From positions 1 through 64,000 of the forward strand of contig JBGCFD010000035.1 in the NCBI GenBank assembly GCA_045106765.1: a stretch of 64,000 nucleotides of DNA, in the 5' to 3' direction. A model generated the notes under the pieces. That model was given only the letters and a program-made list of their open reading frames with translations, did no database searches and had not been told where the DNA came from. Shown piece by piece: positions 18,253-27,374 of this stretch (the first letter of the stretch is position 1; each line of letters starts with the position of its first letter). Position numbers and translations under genes: made by a program. The stretch comes from CAJQQY01 sp045106765. Lineage in GTDB: Bacteria; Bacteroidota; Bacteroidia; Chitinophagales; Saprospiraceae.

Positions 18253-19101
18253 TTACGGTCTTTTCCTTAGAGCCTTTTCTTCTGCCGCTTCTTTGGCTGC
18301 TGCATTTTTAATGACTCTTCTAGAAATTATGATGCTCACTTCGTATAATCCAAATAATGGAATTCCAATCAAAAATTGAGTCACTACATCTGGCGGAGTG
18401 ACAATGGCTGCCAAAAGCAAAATAATCACAATTGCATGACGGCGATAACTTTTCAAAAATTCTGGAGTGACTAATCCTATTTTCGACAAAAAATAAACAG
18501 CAACTGGCATTTGAAAAACGATACCAGTTGGCAAAGTAAAAGTGATGATTGAAGAAACATAATCGGAAAGATTCGGTTCGAATTCTACTCCATCCATAAA
18601 TTGATAATTTGCTAAAAAAGTAAGCGCAAAAGGACAGATTACAAAATACCCAAACGCTACTCCTGACAAAAACAAACTAGAGCATGAAAAAACAATTCCC
18701 CTTGCGGCCTTCAATTCATTTTTATGTAAAGCAGGTTTTATAAATCGCCATATTTCCCAAAATAAATAAGGAAATGCGAGTATCAATCCGAAGATAACTG
18801 ACACTCGAATATGTGTCAAAAATGCTTCAGTCGGAGTCTTGATATCTAAAGTGAATTCAGGCGGATAAAAGCAAGTTACCTCTGATAAACTACAAAACAT
18901 TTGATAGGTTGGAAAGCTTTTTAACCGAGGCCAATTCAACACAAAACTGGTAAAATCTTTTGCAATAAATAAAATAATAGCAAATGACAACAACGCCACT
19001 ACCGACCGCACCAAGTGCCATCGCAAAGCCTCTAAATGATCCAAAAAGGACATTTCTGACTCTTCTTTCATATTGTCTACATCGACTTGATCTAGTGCCA
19101 T
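18253..19101 (-). CDS. tatC: Sec-independent protein translocase TatC
   Basis: 282 residues with six membrane segments. The N-terminal MSFLDHLEALRWHLVRS and the loop THIRVSVIFGLILAFPYLFWEIWRFIKPALHKNE are diagnostic of TatC, the receptor for twin-arginine signal peptides. No tatA/tatB is seen in the window. The Tat-type protein at 9050-10384 is a likely client. It sits downstream of the lipid A genes and an ABC ATPase on the same strand. Confidence 0.96.
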   Translation of the reverse strand: MALDQVDVDNMKEESEMSFLDHLEALRWHLVRSVVALLSFAIILFIAKDFTSFVLNWPRLKSFPTYQMFCSLSEVTCFYPPEFTLDIKTPTEAFLTHIRVSVIFGLILAFPYLFWEIWRFIKPALHKNELKAARGIVFSCSSLFLSGVAFGYFVICPFALTFLANYQFMDGVEFEPNLSDYVSSIITFTLPTGIVFQMPVAVYFLSKIGLVTPEFLKSYRRHAIVIILLLAAIVTPPDVVTQFLIGIPLFGLYEVSIIISRRVIKNAAAKEAAEEKALRKRP

Positions 19102-19209
19102 TGGTTTGAAATTTTCCTCAAAAATAGCATTTTTTAGTTAGGTGTGAAAAAGGATTGGAAAGGAAGTTTAAGACTTAGATTTTTTCTAAATAAGAAGGTT
19201 TAATATGAA

Positions 19210-19851
19210 TTACTTTTTTACGACAGCTTTCTTTTTTTTATAATCCAAAATACTCAACGTTTCATCACAAAAATCATAATCTGCTTCTACATTAGAAGCT
19301 ATAATTATCGAACGATCTTGACCATATTTTTTGATTAAATCTCGATACCAATTCATTCCCTGAATATCCAGATTTGTGGTGGGTTCATCCAACAGCAGCA
19401 AAGGTGAATCGGAACAAATAGCCAAAACTAATTTTAAACGTTGCTTCATTCCTGAGGAGAAAAAACGAACAGGTTTATCTTTCGATTTTTCAAAATTTAA
19501 AATTTTAATTAAATCGGCAGGTGATAATTGATCGGTAAAAGACTTAAATTTTTGATGAAACTTGATCGCTTCGGTAAGTGTAAATTCTTCAATCAAATCA
19601 ATATAAGGCGCCGCATAACTAATCTTTCGATAAACATCTTCGATCGGTAATTTTTTGCCTTCCAATAAAAAATCCACTTTACCCTTCGATGGAGTCAGAT
19701 GACCTGACAACACTTTCAGCAAAGTGGATTTCCCTGAACCATTCGGTCCTAAAATTGCATATTTTTTTCCCGCTTCAAAAGTGAAATTGACTCCTCGAAA
19801 AATCCACTCATAGCGATATCTTTTTCCAATATTACGAAAGGATACTTCCAT
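19210..19851 (-). CDS. ABC transporter ATP-binding protein
   Basis: About 214 residues. Walker A is GPNGSGKST, the signature FFSSGMKQRLKLVLAI is recognisable, and Walker B is LLLLDEPTTNLD. The likely start is MEVSFRNIGKRY at 19851 (or the ATG two codons upstream). The frame extends to 19896, but that part only overlaps lpxA. No permease gene is adjacent, so the substrate is unknown. The start overlaps the lpxA end by about 20 bases, indicating translational coupling. Confidence 0.87.
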   Translation of the reverse strand: MEVSFRNIGKRYRYEWIFRGVNFTFEAGKKYAILGPNGSGKSTLLKVLSGHLTPSKGKVDFLLEGKKLPIEDVYRKISYAAPYIDLIEEFTLTEAIKFHQKFKSFTDQLSPADLIKILNFEKSKDKPVRFFSSGMKQRLKLVLAICSDSPLLLLDEPTTNLDIQGMNWYRDLIKKYGQDRSIIIASNVEADYDFCDETLSILDYKKKKAVVKK

Positions 19852-20674
19852 TCCCATTTCCGTTAACTCTGATTCGTGGACTAACTTTACCTCCATTCAT
19901 GTGGCGATACCCTCTGATAATTCCTCGACTCGCATCTTTGATAAAATCCAAAATATTTTCTCTTTCAGGTGTCTCTGTCAAAGTGGATTGGATTACTTCC
20001 AAAGCTTGTGAAGTGTTGTGCCCTTTTTGATAAAGCAACCGATAAATGTTTTGAATATTATTGATTTGATCGTCAGAAAAACCTTTCCGTCGCAAACCAA
20101 TTGAATTAACTCCTGCATAAGAAAGTGGTTCTCTAGCTGCTTTGATATATGGTGGAATATCTTTTCGCACCAATGAACCGCCACCAACCATTACATTATC
20201 ACCAATTCGTACAAATTGATGAACTGCCGTCAAACCTCCAAGTGTCGTTCTTGGTCCAACTTCGATATGCCCAGCAAGTGTTACATTATTGGCCAACACA
20301 CATCGTTCGTGAATAATGCAATCATGTGCAATATGACAATAAGCCATAATCAAGCAATTATCTTCGATAACTGTTTTCCAATTGGCTGTTGTTCCGATAT
20401 TGATGGTACAATATTCCCGAATGGTTACGTTATTTCCTATTTCTAGAAAAGTACGTTCTCCTTTATATTTTAGATCTTGCGGAATAGAACCAACTATTGC
20501 ACCAGGGAAAACTTTACAATTTTCACCTAATCGAGTTCCGTTCATAATTACCGCATTTGGAAAAATCTCTGTATTATCCCCAATCACTACATCTTTTTCA
20601 ACCGTAACAAAGGCTCCGATTTTTACGTTTTTTCCGATTTTAGCTTCCGGATGAATATTTCTTATTGGATTCAT
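19832..20674 (-). CDS. lpxA: UDP-N-acetylglucosamine acyltransferase LpxA
   Basis: 280 residues. The N-terminal half is a left-handed beta-helix of hexapeptide repeats (IHPEAKIGKNVKIGAFVTVEKDVVIGDNTEI). It has the catalytic-His region IMAYCHIAHDCIIHERCVLANN and HQFVRIGDNVMVGGGS, then the helical C-terminal domain. The enzyme starts lipid A synthesis by acylating UDP-GlcNAc in the cytoplasm. The tail is slightly longer than usual, with a Gly/Asn-rich end (VNGNGNGS) in the overlap with the ABC gene. Confidence 0.96.
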   Translation of the reverse strand: MNPIRNIHPEAKIGKNVKIGAFVTVEKDVVIGDNTEIFPNAVIMNGTRLGENCKVFPGAIVGSIPQDLKYKGERTFLEIGNNVTIREYCTINIGTTANWKTVIEDNCLIMAYCHIAHDCIIHERCVLANNVTLAGHIEVGPRTTLGGLTAVHQFVRIGDNVMVGGGSLVRKDIPPYIKAAREPLSYAGVNSIGLRRKGFSDDQINNIQNIYRLLYQKGHNTSQALEVIQSTLTETPERENILDFIKDASRGIIRGYRHMNGGKVSPRIRVNGNGNGSILS

Positions 20675-20856
20675 GATTGAGCTTCTTTCAATATTTTTTC
20701 AAAAAATATAGATTTATAAAAATGTAAAACGGTTTTCTTTGAAAAAAATACTACTGTTTTTTAATTATATAAGTGAGTAATATCATAACGTACGATTGCT
20801 CAACTTATTCGTGTGGATTAGACTTTATTCTAAGTGATTTTTCAAATAAAGTCGAT

Positions 20857-22245
20857 TTAATTTCTTTTTACTATTTGAGCTGTTAACTCTCCTTCCGATA
20901 CTATTTTATTCCCAACATATGCTGTTCCTTGCATATGACAAATTCCTCTTCTGATCGGAGACAATAATTCCATTTTAAAAATCAAAGTATCGCCTGGCAC
21001 TACTTTTTGCCTTAATTTCACTTTATCTATTTTTAAAAAATAAGTATCCCAATTTTCTGGATCAGGAACAGTTGACAATGCTAAAATTCCTCCTGTTTGC
21101 GCCATCGCTTCTATTTGTAAAACACCTGGCATAACTGGATTCCCAGGAAAATGTCCTTGAAAAAATTGCTCATTAAAAGTGACATTTTTTACCCCTACCA
21201 CATGACTTTCACCTAATTCAATAATTTTGTCTATTAATAAAAACGGATATCGATGAGGCAAACGTTTGGCGATTTCTACCACATCGTAAATTGGGTTTTC
21301 GTTAGGATTGTATTTCGGTTTATTCCTAAGCTTTTTTTGTTCGACTAGTTTTTGTTTTAATAACTTTGCAAACTCAATATTAGCGGTATGCCCTGGCTTA
21401 GTTGCAACGATTCTCCCTTTTATCGGTTTTCCTATTAAAGCTAAATCGCCCATCACATCTAATAATTTATGTCGAGCTGCCTCATTCTTGAATTTTAATT
21501 GAATGGTATTTAAAATTCCTTCTTTATCAACCTCCACACTTGGCTTTTCTAGTTTCTTTGCCAATGCATTCAACTCCTTCTTTTTCATCACTCTATCCAC
21601 AATAACGATTGCATTGTCCAAATCGCCCCCTTTGATTAAATTTTGTTCCAACAATTGTTCTAATTCATGTAAAAAAACAAATGTTCGACAAGGAGCAATC
21701 TCTTTTTTATAATCATCAATTGACTTCAAAGAAGCATATTGATGCCCCAAAACAGGAGAATTAAAATCTATCATCGTCGTCACTTGAAAACTCTCACTTG
21801 GTAATGCCATTAATTCAGCTCCAGATTCCTCATCCTTAAATGAAATAGATTCTTCAATTACGAAGTAATCTCGTTCTTCTTCCTGCTCTTCGATTCCAGC
21901 TTTGCTCAATTTTTCCACAAATTCCCTCGCACTTCCATCCATAATTGGCGCTTCTGGCCCATCGATATCAATCATCACATTATCAATTTGTAACCCAAGT
22001 AAAGCAGATAGTGCGTGCTCTACAGTCGTCACCGATGCTTCGCCAGCCGAAATTGTCGTACTTCGATTAGTTGAACTTACTCGATTTACATCAGCTGTAA
22101 TTACTGGTTGATTTTCGAGATCGACTCTTTTGAATTTGTAACCATGATTAGTAGCTGCAGGATGAAAAGTCATCGTAACTTCTTTGCCTGTGTGCAATCC
22201 AATTCCTTTTACTTTTACTGTTTTCTTAATTGTAGTTTGCTTCAT
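20857..22245 (-). CDS. lpxC/fabZ: LpxC-FabZ fusion: UDP-3-O-acyl-GlcNAc deacetylase and hydroxyacyl-ACP dehydratase
   Basis: The start MKQTTIKKTVKVKGIGLHTGKEV (22245) fits LpxC; the upstream ATG at 22287 adds an unlikely extension. Residues about 1-300 are LpxC, with a zinc-site segment VEHALSALLGLQIDN, DGPEAPIMDGSA, and a late RHKLLDVMGDLALIG with KPGHTANI. Residues about 310-460 are FabZ, with LPHRYPFLLIDKI, the catalytic His in GHFPGNPVMPG and EAMAQTGG. The fusion is normal for Bacteroidota and links lipid A deacetylation with fatty-acid dehydration. It is the second gene of the lpxD-lpxC/fabZ-lpxA group. Confidence 0.97.
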   Translation of the reverse strand: MKQTTIKKTVKVKGIGLHTGKEVTMTFHPAATNHGYKFKRVDLENQPVITADVNRVSSTNRSTTISAGEASVTTVEHALSALLGLQIDNVMIDIDGPEAPIMDGSAREFVEKLSKAGIEEQEEERDYFVIEESISFKDEESGAELMALPSESFQVTTMIDFNSPVLGHQYASLKSIDDYKKEIAPCRTFVFLHELEQLLEQNLIKGGDLDNAIVIVDRVMKKKELNALAKKLEKPSVEVDKEGILNTIQLKFKNEAARHKLLDVMGDLALIGKPIKGRIVATKPGHTANIEFAKLLKQKLVEQKKLRNKPKYNPNENPIYDVVEIAKRLPHRYPFLLIDKIIELGESHVVGVKNVTFNEQFFQGHFPGNPVMPGVLQIEAMAQTGGILALSTVPDPENWDTYFLKIDKVKLRQKVVPGDTLIFKMELLSPIRRGICHMQGTAYVGNKIVSEGELTAQIVKRN

Positions 22246-22475
22246 TTCTGCTTTTTGAAAATTCGATTTTTTTTTGAAAATTCGCACAAAGATAGGTCTT
22301 TGTTAAGAAAAAATGAGAAGAAGGTTAGTTTTATAAAAGAACTAGTTAATTCAGCATTACTTTAAATGCATTTTAAAACTAAAATATGATTCCTTTAAAT
22401 AAGACTAAAAAACAAGCCTCTTCCCCTATGTTTAATGTAATTATTTTTTGAAAGCTTTATTTGATATTCCAACTC

Positions 22476-23498
22476 CTATGTCATTTGCTTTTTTAGCAAA
22501 TTCACTTCTTTAGATAATTCTGGTAAATTCTTAAAGACAGCATATGATCTTAAATAATTCGCATAATTTATGGCTGGAGAACCATAAAGGGAAGTATTTT
22601 CTTTTTTCACACTTCTGGCCACTCCTGATTGCGCTTGAATTTTTGCTCCATTTGCGATTTCAATATGTCCGACAAAACCAACTTGTCCCCCAATCATACA
22701 ACTTTCTCCGATTTTAGTACTTCCAGCTACTCCCGTTTGAGCAGCGATGACAGTATTTTTCCCAATCTCAACATTATGAGCGATCATAATGAGATTGTCT
22801 AATTTTACGCCTTGACGAATGATCGTAGATCCCATTGTTGCTCGATCTATCGTAGAATTCGCTCCCACTTCTACATCATTTTCAATAATCACATTTCCAA
22901 TCTGGGCTACTTTTTTAAAGGAACCATCTGCTTCAGGTGCAAAACCAAAACCATCTCCACCTATCACTACGTTAGCATGCAAAATACAGTTGCTTCCAAC
23001 TTCACAATCATGATATATTTTTACGCCTGAGAAAAAAGTGCAGTTATCTCCAACTGTAGCATTTTTCCCAACAAAAACTTGTGCTTGCAGAGATGTATTA
23101 TCACCTATCTCAGCACCTTCCTCGATTACCACAAATGGTCCAATGTTTACATTATTACCAATTTTAGCAGAAGGATGAATTGCAGCTTGAGATGAAATCT
23201 CACCTTCTTGAGCACCCTTCTGAGCAAAATTTTCCAACAAAAAAGAAACTGATTTATAAACATCTTCCACTCGAATCAATGTCGCCGAAATGGGTTGGGA
23301 TGGGACAAAATCTTTACTGACTAAAATAATAGCAGCTTTAGTAGTATAAACGTAATGTTCATATTTTGGATTGGCAAAAAAACAAATAGAATCTTCTGTG
23401 GCTTCTTCAATTTTGCTAGGCTGACTAACCATCACATCAGGATTACCTTCGATGGTGCCGTTTAGCGAATGGCTAAGATCTTTGGCTGAAATTTGCAT
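22476..23498 (-). CDS. lpxD: UDP-3-O-(3-hydroxyacyl)glucosamine N-acyltransferase LpxD
   Basis: 340 residues from the preferred ATG at 23498 (MQISAKDLSHSLNGTIEGNPD). The frame extends to 23600, but that part covers the promoter. An N-terminal uridine-binding domain is followed by hexapeptide repeats (IHPSAKIGNNVNIGPFVVIEEGAEIGDN) and the catalytic-His region NLIMIAHNVEIGKNTVIAAQTGVAGST. It adds the N-linked acyl chain in lipid A synthesis. A perfect -7 box lies 41 bases upstream. Confidence 0.96.
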   Translation of the reverse strand: MQISAKDLSHSLNGTIEGNPDVMVSQPSKIEEATEDSICFFANPKYEHYVYTTKAAIILVSKDFVPSQPISATLIRVEDVYKSVSFLLENFAQKGAQEGEISSQAAIHPSAKIGNNVNIGPFVVIEEGAEIGDNTSLQAQVFVGKNATVGDNCTFFSGVKIYHDCEVGSNCILHANVVIGGDGFGFAPEADGSFKKVAQIGNVIIENDVEVGANSTIDRATMGSTIIRQGVKLDNLIMIAHNVEIGKNTVIAAQTGVAGSTKIGESCMIGGQVGFVGHIEIANGAKIQAQSGVARSVKKENTSLYGSPAINYANYLRSYAVFKNLPELSKEVNLLKKQMT

Positions 23499-23538
23499 GT
23501 TAAAATACGGGTTTAGCGATAGGTTAAATTTCCTTTCG

Positions 23539-23546
23539 CAAAGGTA
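23539..23546 (-). promoter_or_regulatory. -7 box of the lpxD operon (TACCTTTG)
   Basis: The octamer matches TAnnTTTG exactly on the minus strand, 41 bases upstream of the chosen lpxD ATG. It also supports that ATG over the one at 23600. No clear TTG is seen at -33. Confidence 0.5.
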
Positions 23547-23719
23547 AAAAATAATTATCGCACGAGGTCTTTTTTCGATAAAATGGGATATTATCACCAT
23601 TTAAACGATATTCATCTTTATTTAGCTTATTCCACTTTTACAAAAATGAAATACACTTTCCATTTCTTCCTTTTTTTGTAAAAAAAAATTATCCGTCTAT
23701 CATTCTATTTTCCAATGAT

Positions 23720-23727
23720 TATCTTTG
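23720..23727 (+). promoter_or_regulatory. -7 box of hemC (TATCTTTG)
   Basis: A perfect TAnnTTTG octamer 60 bases before the hemC ATG, divergent from the lpxD promoter. No clear -33 element is seen. Confidence 0.45.
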
Positions 23728-23787
23728 CGCCTCAAAATTTGGAATTTCACATGCTGATTTTCGCTAATTTTTCTTAAAAAGACAATT

Positions 23788-24690
23788 ATGGAATTTTCAA
23801 AAAAAATAAAAATAGGCACTCGTGGAAGTCGACTCGCATTGTGGCAAGCAGAATTTCTCAAAAGTCAATTGGTCGAAATTGGAGTTGAATCAGAATTGGT
23901 TATTATCAAAACTCGAGGTGATCAAATTCAACATATCGGTTTTGATAAAATGGAAGGCAAAGGTTTTTTCACAAAAGAAATTGAAGATGCCTTGTTGCGA
24001 GGTGATGTTGATATGGCTGTTCATTCGATGAAAGATATGCCAACCAATTCGCCAGAAGGATTGGTGATCACCGCAGTTTCTTATCGCGAAGATCCTGCTG
24101 ATTGGTTATTGATTAGAAAAGAATCTGTTGATATTAAGTTGGATTTGAGATTGAAAAAAAATGCCATTGTCGGAACTTCCTCTGCTCGACGAAAAGCACA
24201 AATGTTAGATTTCAGAGATGACATTGAATTAAAAGATATTCGTGGAAATGTGCCGACTCGAATCGAAAAATTACGCAAGGGAGATTTTGATGCGATTCTT
24301 TTAGCTGGAGCTGGTGTGCAAAGATTGGAATTAGATGTCTCGGATTTGGAAGTACTCAAATTTAATGTTAGAGAATTTGTTCCTGCTCCTGCTCAAGGTG
24401 TTTTAGCCTTTCAAACTTGTGTGGATGATAAAGATACTCGACGGATTTTGAAAAAAATTCATCACTCTGATGTGGCGAAGTGTACCAATATCGAACGGAA
24501 GGTTTTAAATCTCTTGGATGGTGGTTGTCAATTGCCGATGGGTGCATATTGCGAAAGAGATGCTGATGGTAATTATCACCTTTGGGTAGCTAAAGCCGAT
24601 GCTTGGAATGGTGCGGTAAAAAGAGTTCGATTATCTTCAAGCACTAGTTTTGAATTGGCTGAAACCGCATTTAATAAACTTAATGGATAA
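23788..24690 (+). CDS. hemC: Hydroxymethylbilane synthase (porphobilinogen deaminase)
   Basis: 300 residues. KIGTRGSRLALWQAEFLK is the N-terminal substrate-binding motif. VHSMKDMPTNSPEGL, GTSSARRKAQ and DIRGNVPTRIEKL follow, and Cys247 in GGCQLPMGAYC anchors the dipyrromethane cofactor. It condenses four porphobilinogens in haem/tetrapyrrole synthesis. hemD, which acts next, is separate at 37286-38065. It is transcribed divergently from the lipid A genes and followed by a REP pair instead of a classical terminator. Confidence 0.97.
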   Translation: MEFSKKIKIGTRGSRLALWQAEFLKSQLVEIGVESELVIIKTRGDQIQHIGFDKMEGKGFFTKEIEDALLRGDVDMAVHSMKDMPTNSPEGLVITAVSYREDPADWLLIRKESVDIKLDLRLKKNAIVGTSSARRKAQMLDFRDDIELKDIRGNVPTRIEKLRKGDFDAILLAGAGVQRLELDVSDLEVLKFNVREFVPAPAQGVLAFQTCVDDKDTRRILKKIHHSDVAKCTNIERKVLNLLDGGCQLPMGAYCERDADGNYHLWVAKADAWNGAVKRVRLSSSTSFELAETAFNKLNG

Positions 24691-24693
24691 CAC

Positions 24694-24790
24694 TTTCCGC
24701 GTAGCAGGCTGCTTTAGCTGACACGAAAAAATAAAAACGCCCATTGTATATTTTTTCCTAGGTCAGTTAAAGCAGACCGCTACGTGGAAA
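24694..24790. repeat. Inverted pair of REP-like units, CTGCTTTA subtype
   Basis: Two 29-base units (24694-24722 and 24762-24790, the second inverted) share TTTCC, CGTAGC, CTGCTTTA and CTGAC with few differences. They start four bases after the hemC stop. The layout, two inverted units around about 40 bases, is the same as at 27292-27374, where the subtype is CTGACTTTAGTCGG. Confidence 0.75.
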
Positions 24791-24819
24791 TCACCACTAT
24801 AATCTAAAAAAAATAATTT

Positions 24820-25404
24820 ATGTTTTTGTTTTTTCATATCAATGCAACTGGACGACCTAAAAAATGGAATACTCCACCAAGCGATACTTTTTTCTGGCCT
24901 CGATTATTTCAAATTTCTTGGCAACAATATAATGACAAAGGTGAAATCCAAAATTCCGCAGACTATATCATCAAACCTCAAGGGTTTGAGGTGCCTATCG
25001 AAGTAGAAGATTTCACCAAAGTAACTCCTGAACGTGCAGAGGAAGAAGGTGTTGAATTAGAAACAGTTTTAAAAGAATTTTCCAAACTCGTAGACGAATC
25101 AGAATACTTAATTGCACACAATATTAAGTTGGCGGGAAATGTCGTGGAAGCAGAATTCATTCGTACCAATACTCCTTCTCGCTTGATGGCATCTGACCAA
25201 TATTCATTGATGCAAGAGGCAACTTATTTTTGCAAAATTCCAGCAAAGGGAGGTACAAAATATAAATGGCCTTCGCTCCAAGATGTGCATATGGCATGTT
25301 ATGATTCTAATTTTGCAGATGCATACGATCCTTCCGTTTGTGTTCAAGCGGTCGCGAATTGTTTTTTCTATTTGTTGAAAAAAGAAGAAATAGATGTCTT
25401 CTAA
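24820..25404 (+). CDS. DEDDh exonuclease-fold protein lacking the catalytic residues
   Basis: 194 residues that align by eye along the whole DnaQ/RNase T-type exonuclease pattern. Where active enzymes have FFDTETTG, this has FFHINATG (His6, Asn8). WPRLFQISWQQY and DYIIKPQGFEVP follow normally. The HN-x-x-FD motif reads HNIKLAGNVVEAEF, with Ala105 in place of Asp, and the final H-x4-D is replaced by Tyr169 and Val173. All metal ligands are therefore missing while the scaffold and reading frame are intact, so the protein probably binds a nucleic acid or a partner. The next gene follows after 12 bases. Confidence 0.78.
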   Translation: MFLFFHINATGRPKKWNTPPSDTFFWPRLFQISWQQYNDKGEIQNSADYIIKPQGFEVPIEVEDFTKVTPERAEEEGVELETVLKEFSKLVDESEYLIAHNIKLAGNVVEAEFIRTNTPSRLMASDQYSLMQEATYFCKIPAKGGTKYKWPSLQDVHMACYDSNFADAYDPSVCVQAVANCFFYLLKKEEIDVF

Positions 25405-25416
25405 AAATCAATTCAA

Positions 25417-26100
25417 GTGAACTTACAAAAGATCCAACAATACATTGCTGATTACAAAAAACATCTTCAATCCACTCGCGATTTTGAAGCAGGTTATAAA
25501 TGGGAATCACTTCAAGTTTTTCAAAACAATTGGGATATCGAAGCTGCTGATTTTGGAAAAATGTATGACACAAGTTTTCAAAATAGTGAGACTCGAAGGC
25601 TTTGGAAAGGAGATAATTTTTTCCCAAAAGAAATGATGTTGAAATTTATTGAGATGGCTCCTGACTTTGTGAGAAATATGTTTCGAGATCTTTTTGATGA
25701 AAATAAAAATGTAGAAAATCGGATTTCTCGTTTTCAATTTTGTTGCGACAGTTTGTTGAGTGAGTACAAATCTAAATTTCCGTTGACGATTGAGAACCGT
25801 CATTTTCATTTGGAAAATCATATGATTTCGATGTACTTGTGTTTTCGATTTCCAGAACAATATTCATTTTTTGAGTATCCTTTTTTCAAACAAGCGATGG
25901 TAAATATTGGCGTAACTAATTTACCAACTCAATTTGACATTGCCCGCTTTTTTAAAGTAGCTCGAACACTCAATTCCTTTTTACAAAAAGATCAAGAGTT
26001 GGTTATTTTGCAAAAAAAGAAATTACGACCGCAAGTTCATTTTATGGAAAACACTTTACTTCTTGTGAATGATTTTTACATTTTTATCAGTAAAAATTAG
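25417..26100 (+). CDS. Stand-alone protein resembling the N-terminal domain of McrB-type ATPases
   Basis: 227 residues, GTG start 12 bases after the preceding stop. The pattern YKWESLQVFQNNWDIEAADF, LWKGDNFFPKEMML, VRNMFRDLFDE and ISMYLCFRFPEQYSFF recalls the domain preceding the AAA+ GTPase of Bacteroidota McrB-like restriction proteins. No Walker motifs are present, and the next gene is an unrelated protease. It is either a relic of an McrBC system or a self-standing module working with the dead exonuclease fold. The gene looks intact. Confidence 0.65.
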   Translation: MNLQKIQQYIADYKKHLQSTRDFEAGYKWESLQVFQNNWDIEAADFGKMYDTSFQNSETRRLWKGDNFFPKEMMLKFIEMAPDFVRNMFRDLFDENKNVENRISRFQFCCDSLLSEYKSKFPLTIENRHFHLENHMISMYLCFRFPEQYSFFEYPFFKQAMVNIGVTNLPTQFDIARFFKVARTLNSFLQKDQELVILQKKKLRPQVHFMENTLLLVNDFYIFISKN

Positions 26101-26270
26101 AAAAGAAAATAAATCCTAAAAATGGCAGGCTAGGATTTTTTATCCTGTCAAAATGCTAGACACTTTCATTTTTTTCTGACAAAAAAAGTATTTTTCTAAT
26201 TTGGAATGTTTTGTGCAGACTCGCAACCAAACGCTTTATATTAAGCGAGATGACTTAAAAAAATACACAC

Positions 26271-27290
26271 ATGGTAGATTTCACTTCAGACAAAAACACT
26301 TCCCAACATCCATTTAGAACTTCTTATAATGATGGCCAATTGCTCGATGCTTATTCGCAAACTGTAATTAGTGTTGCCAAAAAAACGAGTGATGCCGTTG
26401 TTCAAATTCAAGTAAAGAAAAAGCCAACTGCACAAAAACAGAGAACTCGAAAACCGCAAAATCCATTTGGAACAGGTTCTGGTTTTATTATTTCAAGCGA
26501 TGGGTTTATCGTTACGAATAGTCACGTGATCAAAGGCGCTCAAAAAATAACAGTCAATTTACAAGATGGCCGACAACTTCCTGCACAATTAATTGGTGAT
26601 GATCCAGCTACTGATATTGCAGTTTTACAAATCAATGCAGAGAATCTTTCTTTTATAAAATTTGGTGATTCGGATGCTTTGCAGGTTGGACAACTCGCGA
26701 TTGCAATTGGCAACCCTTTTGGTTTTCAGTATACGCTTACCGCTGGAGTAGTGAGTGCCTTGGGAAGAACTTTACGAACAGAAAGCCAGCGATTAATTGA
26801 TGATGTAATCCAGACCGATGCTGCACTTAACCCAGGGAATTCTGGTGGTCCATTGTTGAATTCTTTTGGGGAAGTGATTGGTGTGAATACTGCAATTATT
26901 GCTTCTGGGCAAGGACTTTGTTTTGCTGTTACTTCTAATTTAGCAGAATACATTGTTGGGAAATTAATCATGGATGGAAAAGTAAGAAGAGGTGTAATTG
27001 GTATTGCTGGGCAGACAGTTCGATTTAACCCAAGAGTGATTCAACGTTTTCAATTGGAAGTAAAGTCAGGTGTTCAAGTTCAACAAATTGAAGCGAAATC
27101 TGCTGCTTATAATTCTGAATTAAGAAATGGTGACATTATTGTTGGATTGAATATGTCAAAAATAAATTCGATTGATGATTTGCATAAATTACTGGATGAG
27201 AAATCAATTGGGCAGGCTGTTCAGTTAGAGGTCTTGCGGAATGGGAAGAAGGAAAAAGTACGGGTCATTCCTGCTGAATTAAAACCCTAA
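26271..27290 (+). CDS. HtrA-like serine protease with one PDZ domain, no signal peptide
   Basis: 339 residues. The trypsin-like domain has His in VTNSHVIKGA, Asp in DDPATDIAVL and Ser in LNPGNSGGPLL, so the triad is complete. A single PDZ domain follows (about 245-335; SGVQVQQIEAKSAAYNSELRNGDIIVGLN). Unlike DegP/DegS it has no N-terminal signal peptide or membrane anchor: the first 40 residues are polar and followed by a Lys/Arg/Gln-rich loop. It may act in the cytoplasm. It lies 170 bases after the McrB-like gene and is probably separate from it. Confidence 0.88.
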   Translation: MVDFTSDKNTSQHPFRTSYNDGQLLDAYSQTVISVAKKTSDAVVQIQVKKKPTAQKQRTRKPQNPFGTGSGFIISSDGFIVTNSHVIKGAQKITVNLQDGRQLPAQLIGDDPATDIAVLQINAENLSFIKFGDSDALQVGQLAIAIGNPFGFQYTLTAGVVSALGRTLRTESQRLIDDVIQTDAALNPGNSGGPLLNSFGEVIGVNTAIIASGQGLCFAVTSNLAEYIVGKLIMDGKVRRGVIGIAGQTVRFNPRVIQRFQLEVKSGVQVQQIEAKSAAYNSELRNGDIIVGLNMSKINSIDDLHKLLDEKSIGQAVQLEVLRNGKKEKVRVIPAELKP

Positions 27291-27291
27291 T

Positions 27292-27374
27292 GTAGCTGCT
27301 GACTTTAGTCGGCAACAAAAAAAGATACAGACAAGGTGTGTATCCTTTCGCAACCGACTAAAGTCAGTAGCTAC
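27292..27374. repeat. REP pair at the 3' end of the RAYT gene
   Basis: A unit at 27292-27313 and an inverted unit at 27352-27374 share GTAGCT, then CTGACTTTAGTCGG. The inverted unit supplies the TAG stop codon of the transposase gene and may also end the protease transcript. Confidence 0.85.

Noticed and set aside
23508..23600. Upstream extension of lpxD (ATG at 23600)
   Set aside because: It covers the TACCTTTG promoter box, and the protein family starts at the downstream ATG (23498).
24820..25404. Active DnaQ-family exonuclease
   Set aside because: The DEDDh metal ligands are replaced throughout, so an active-nuclease annotation is not supported.
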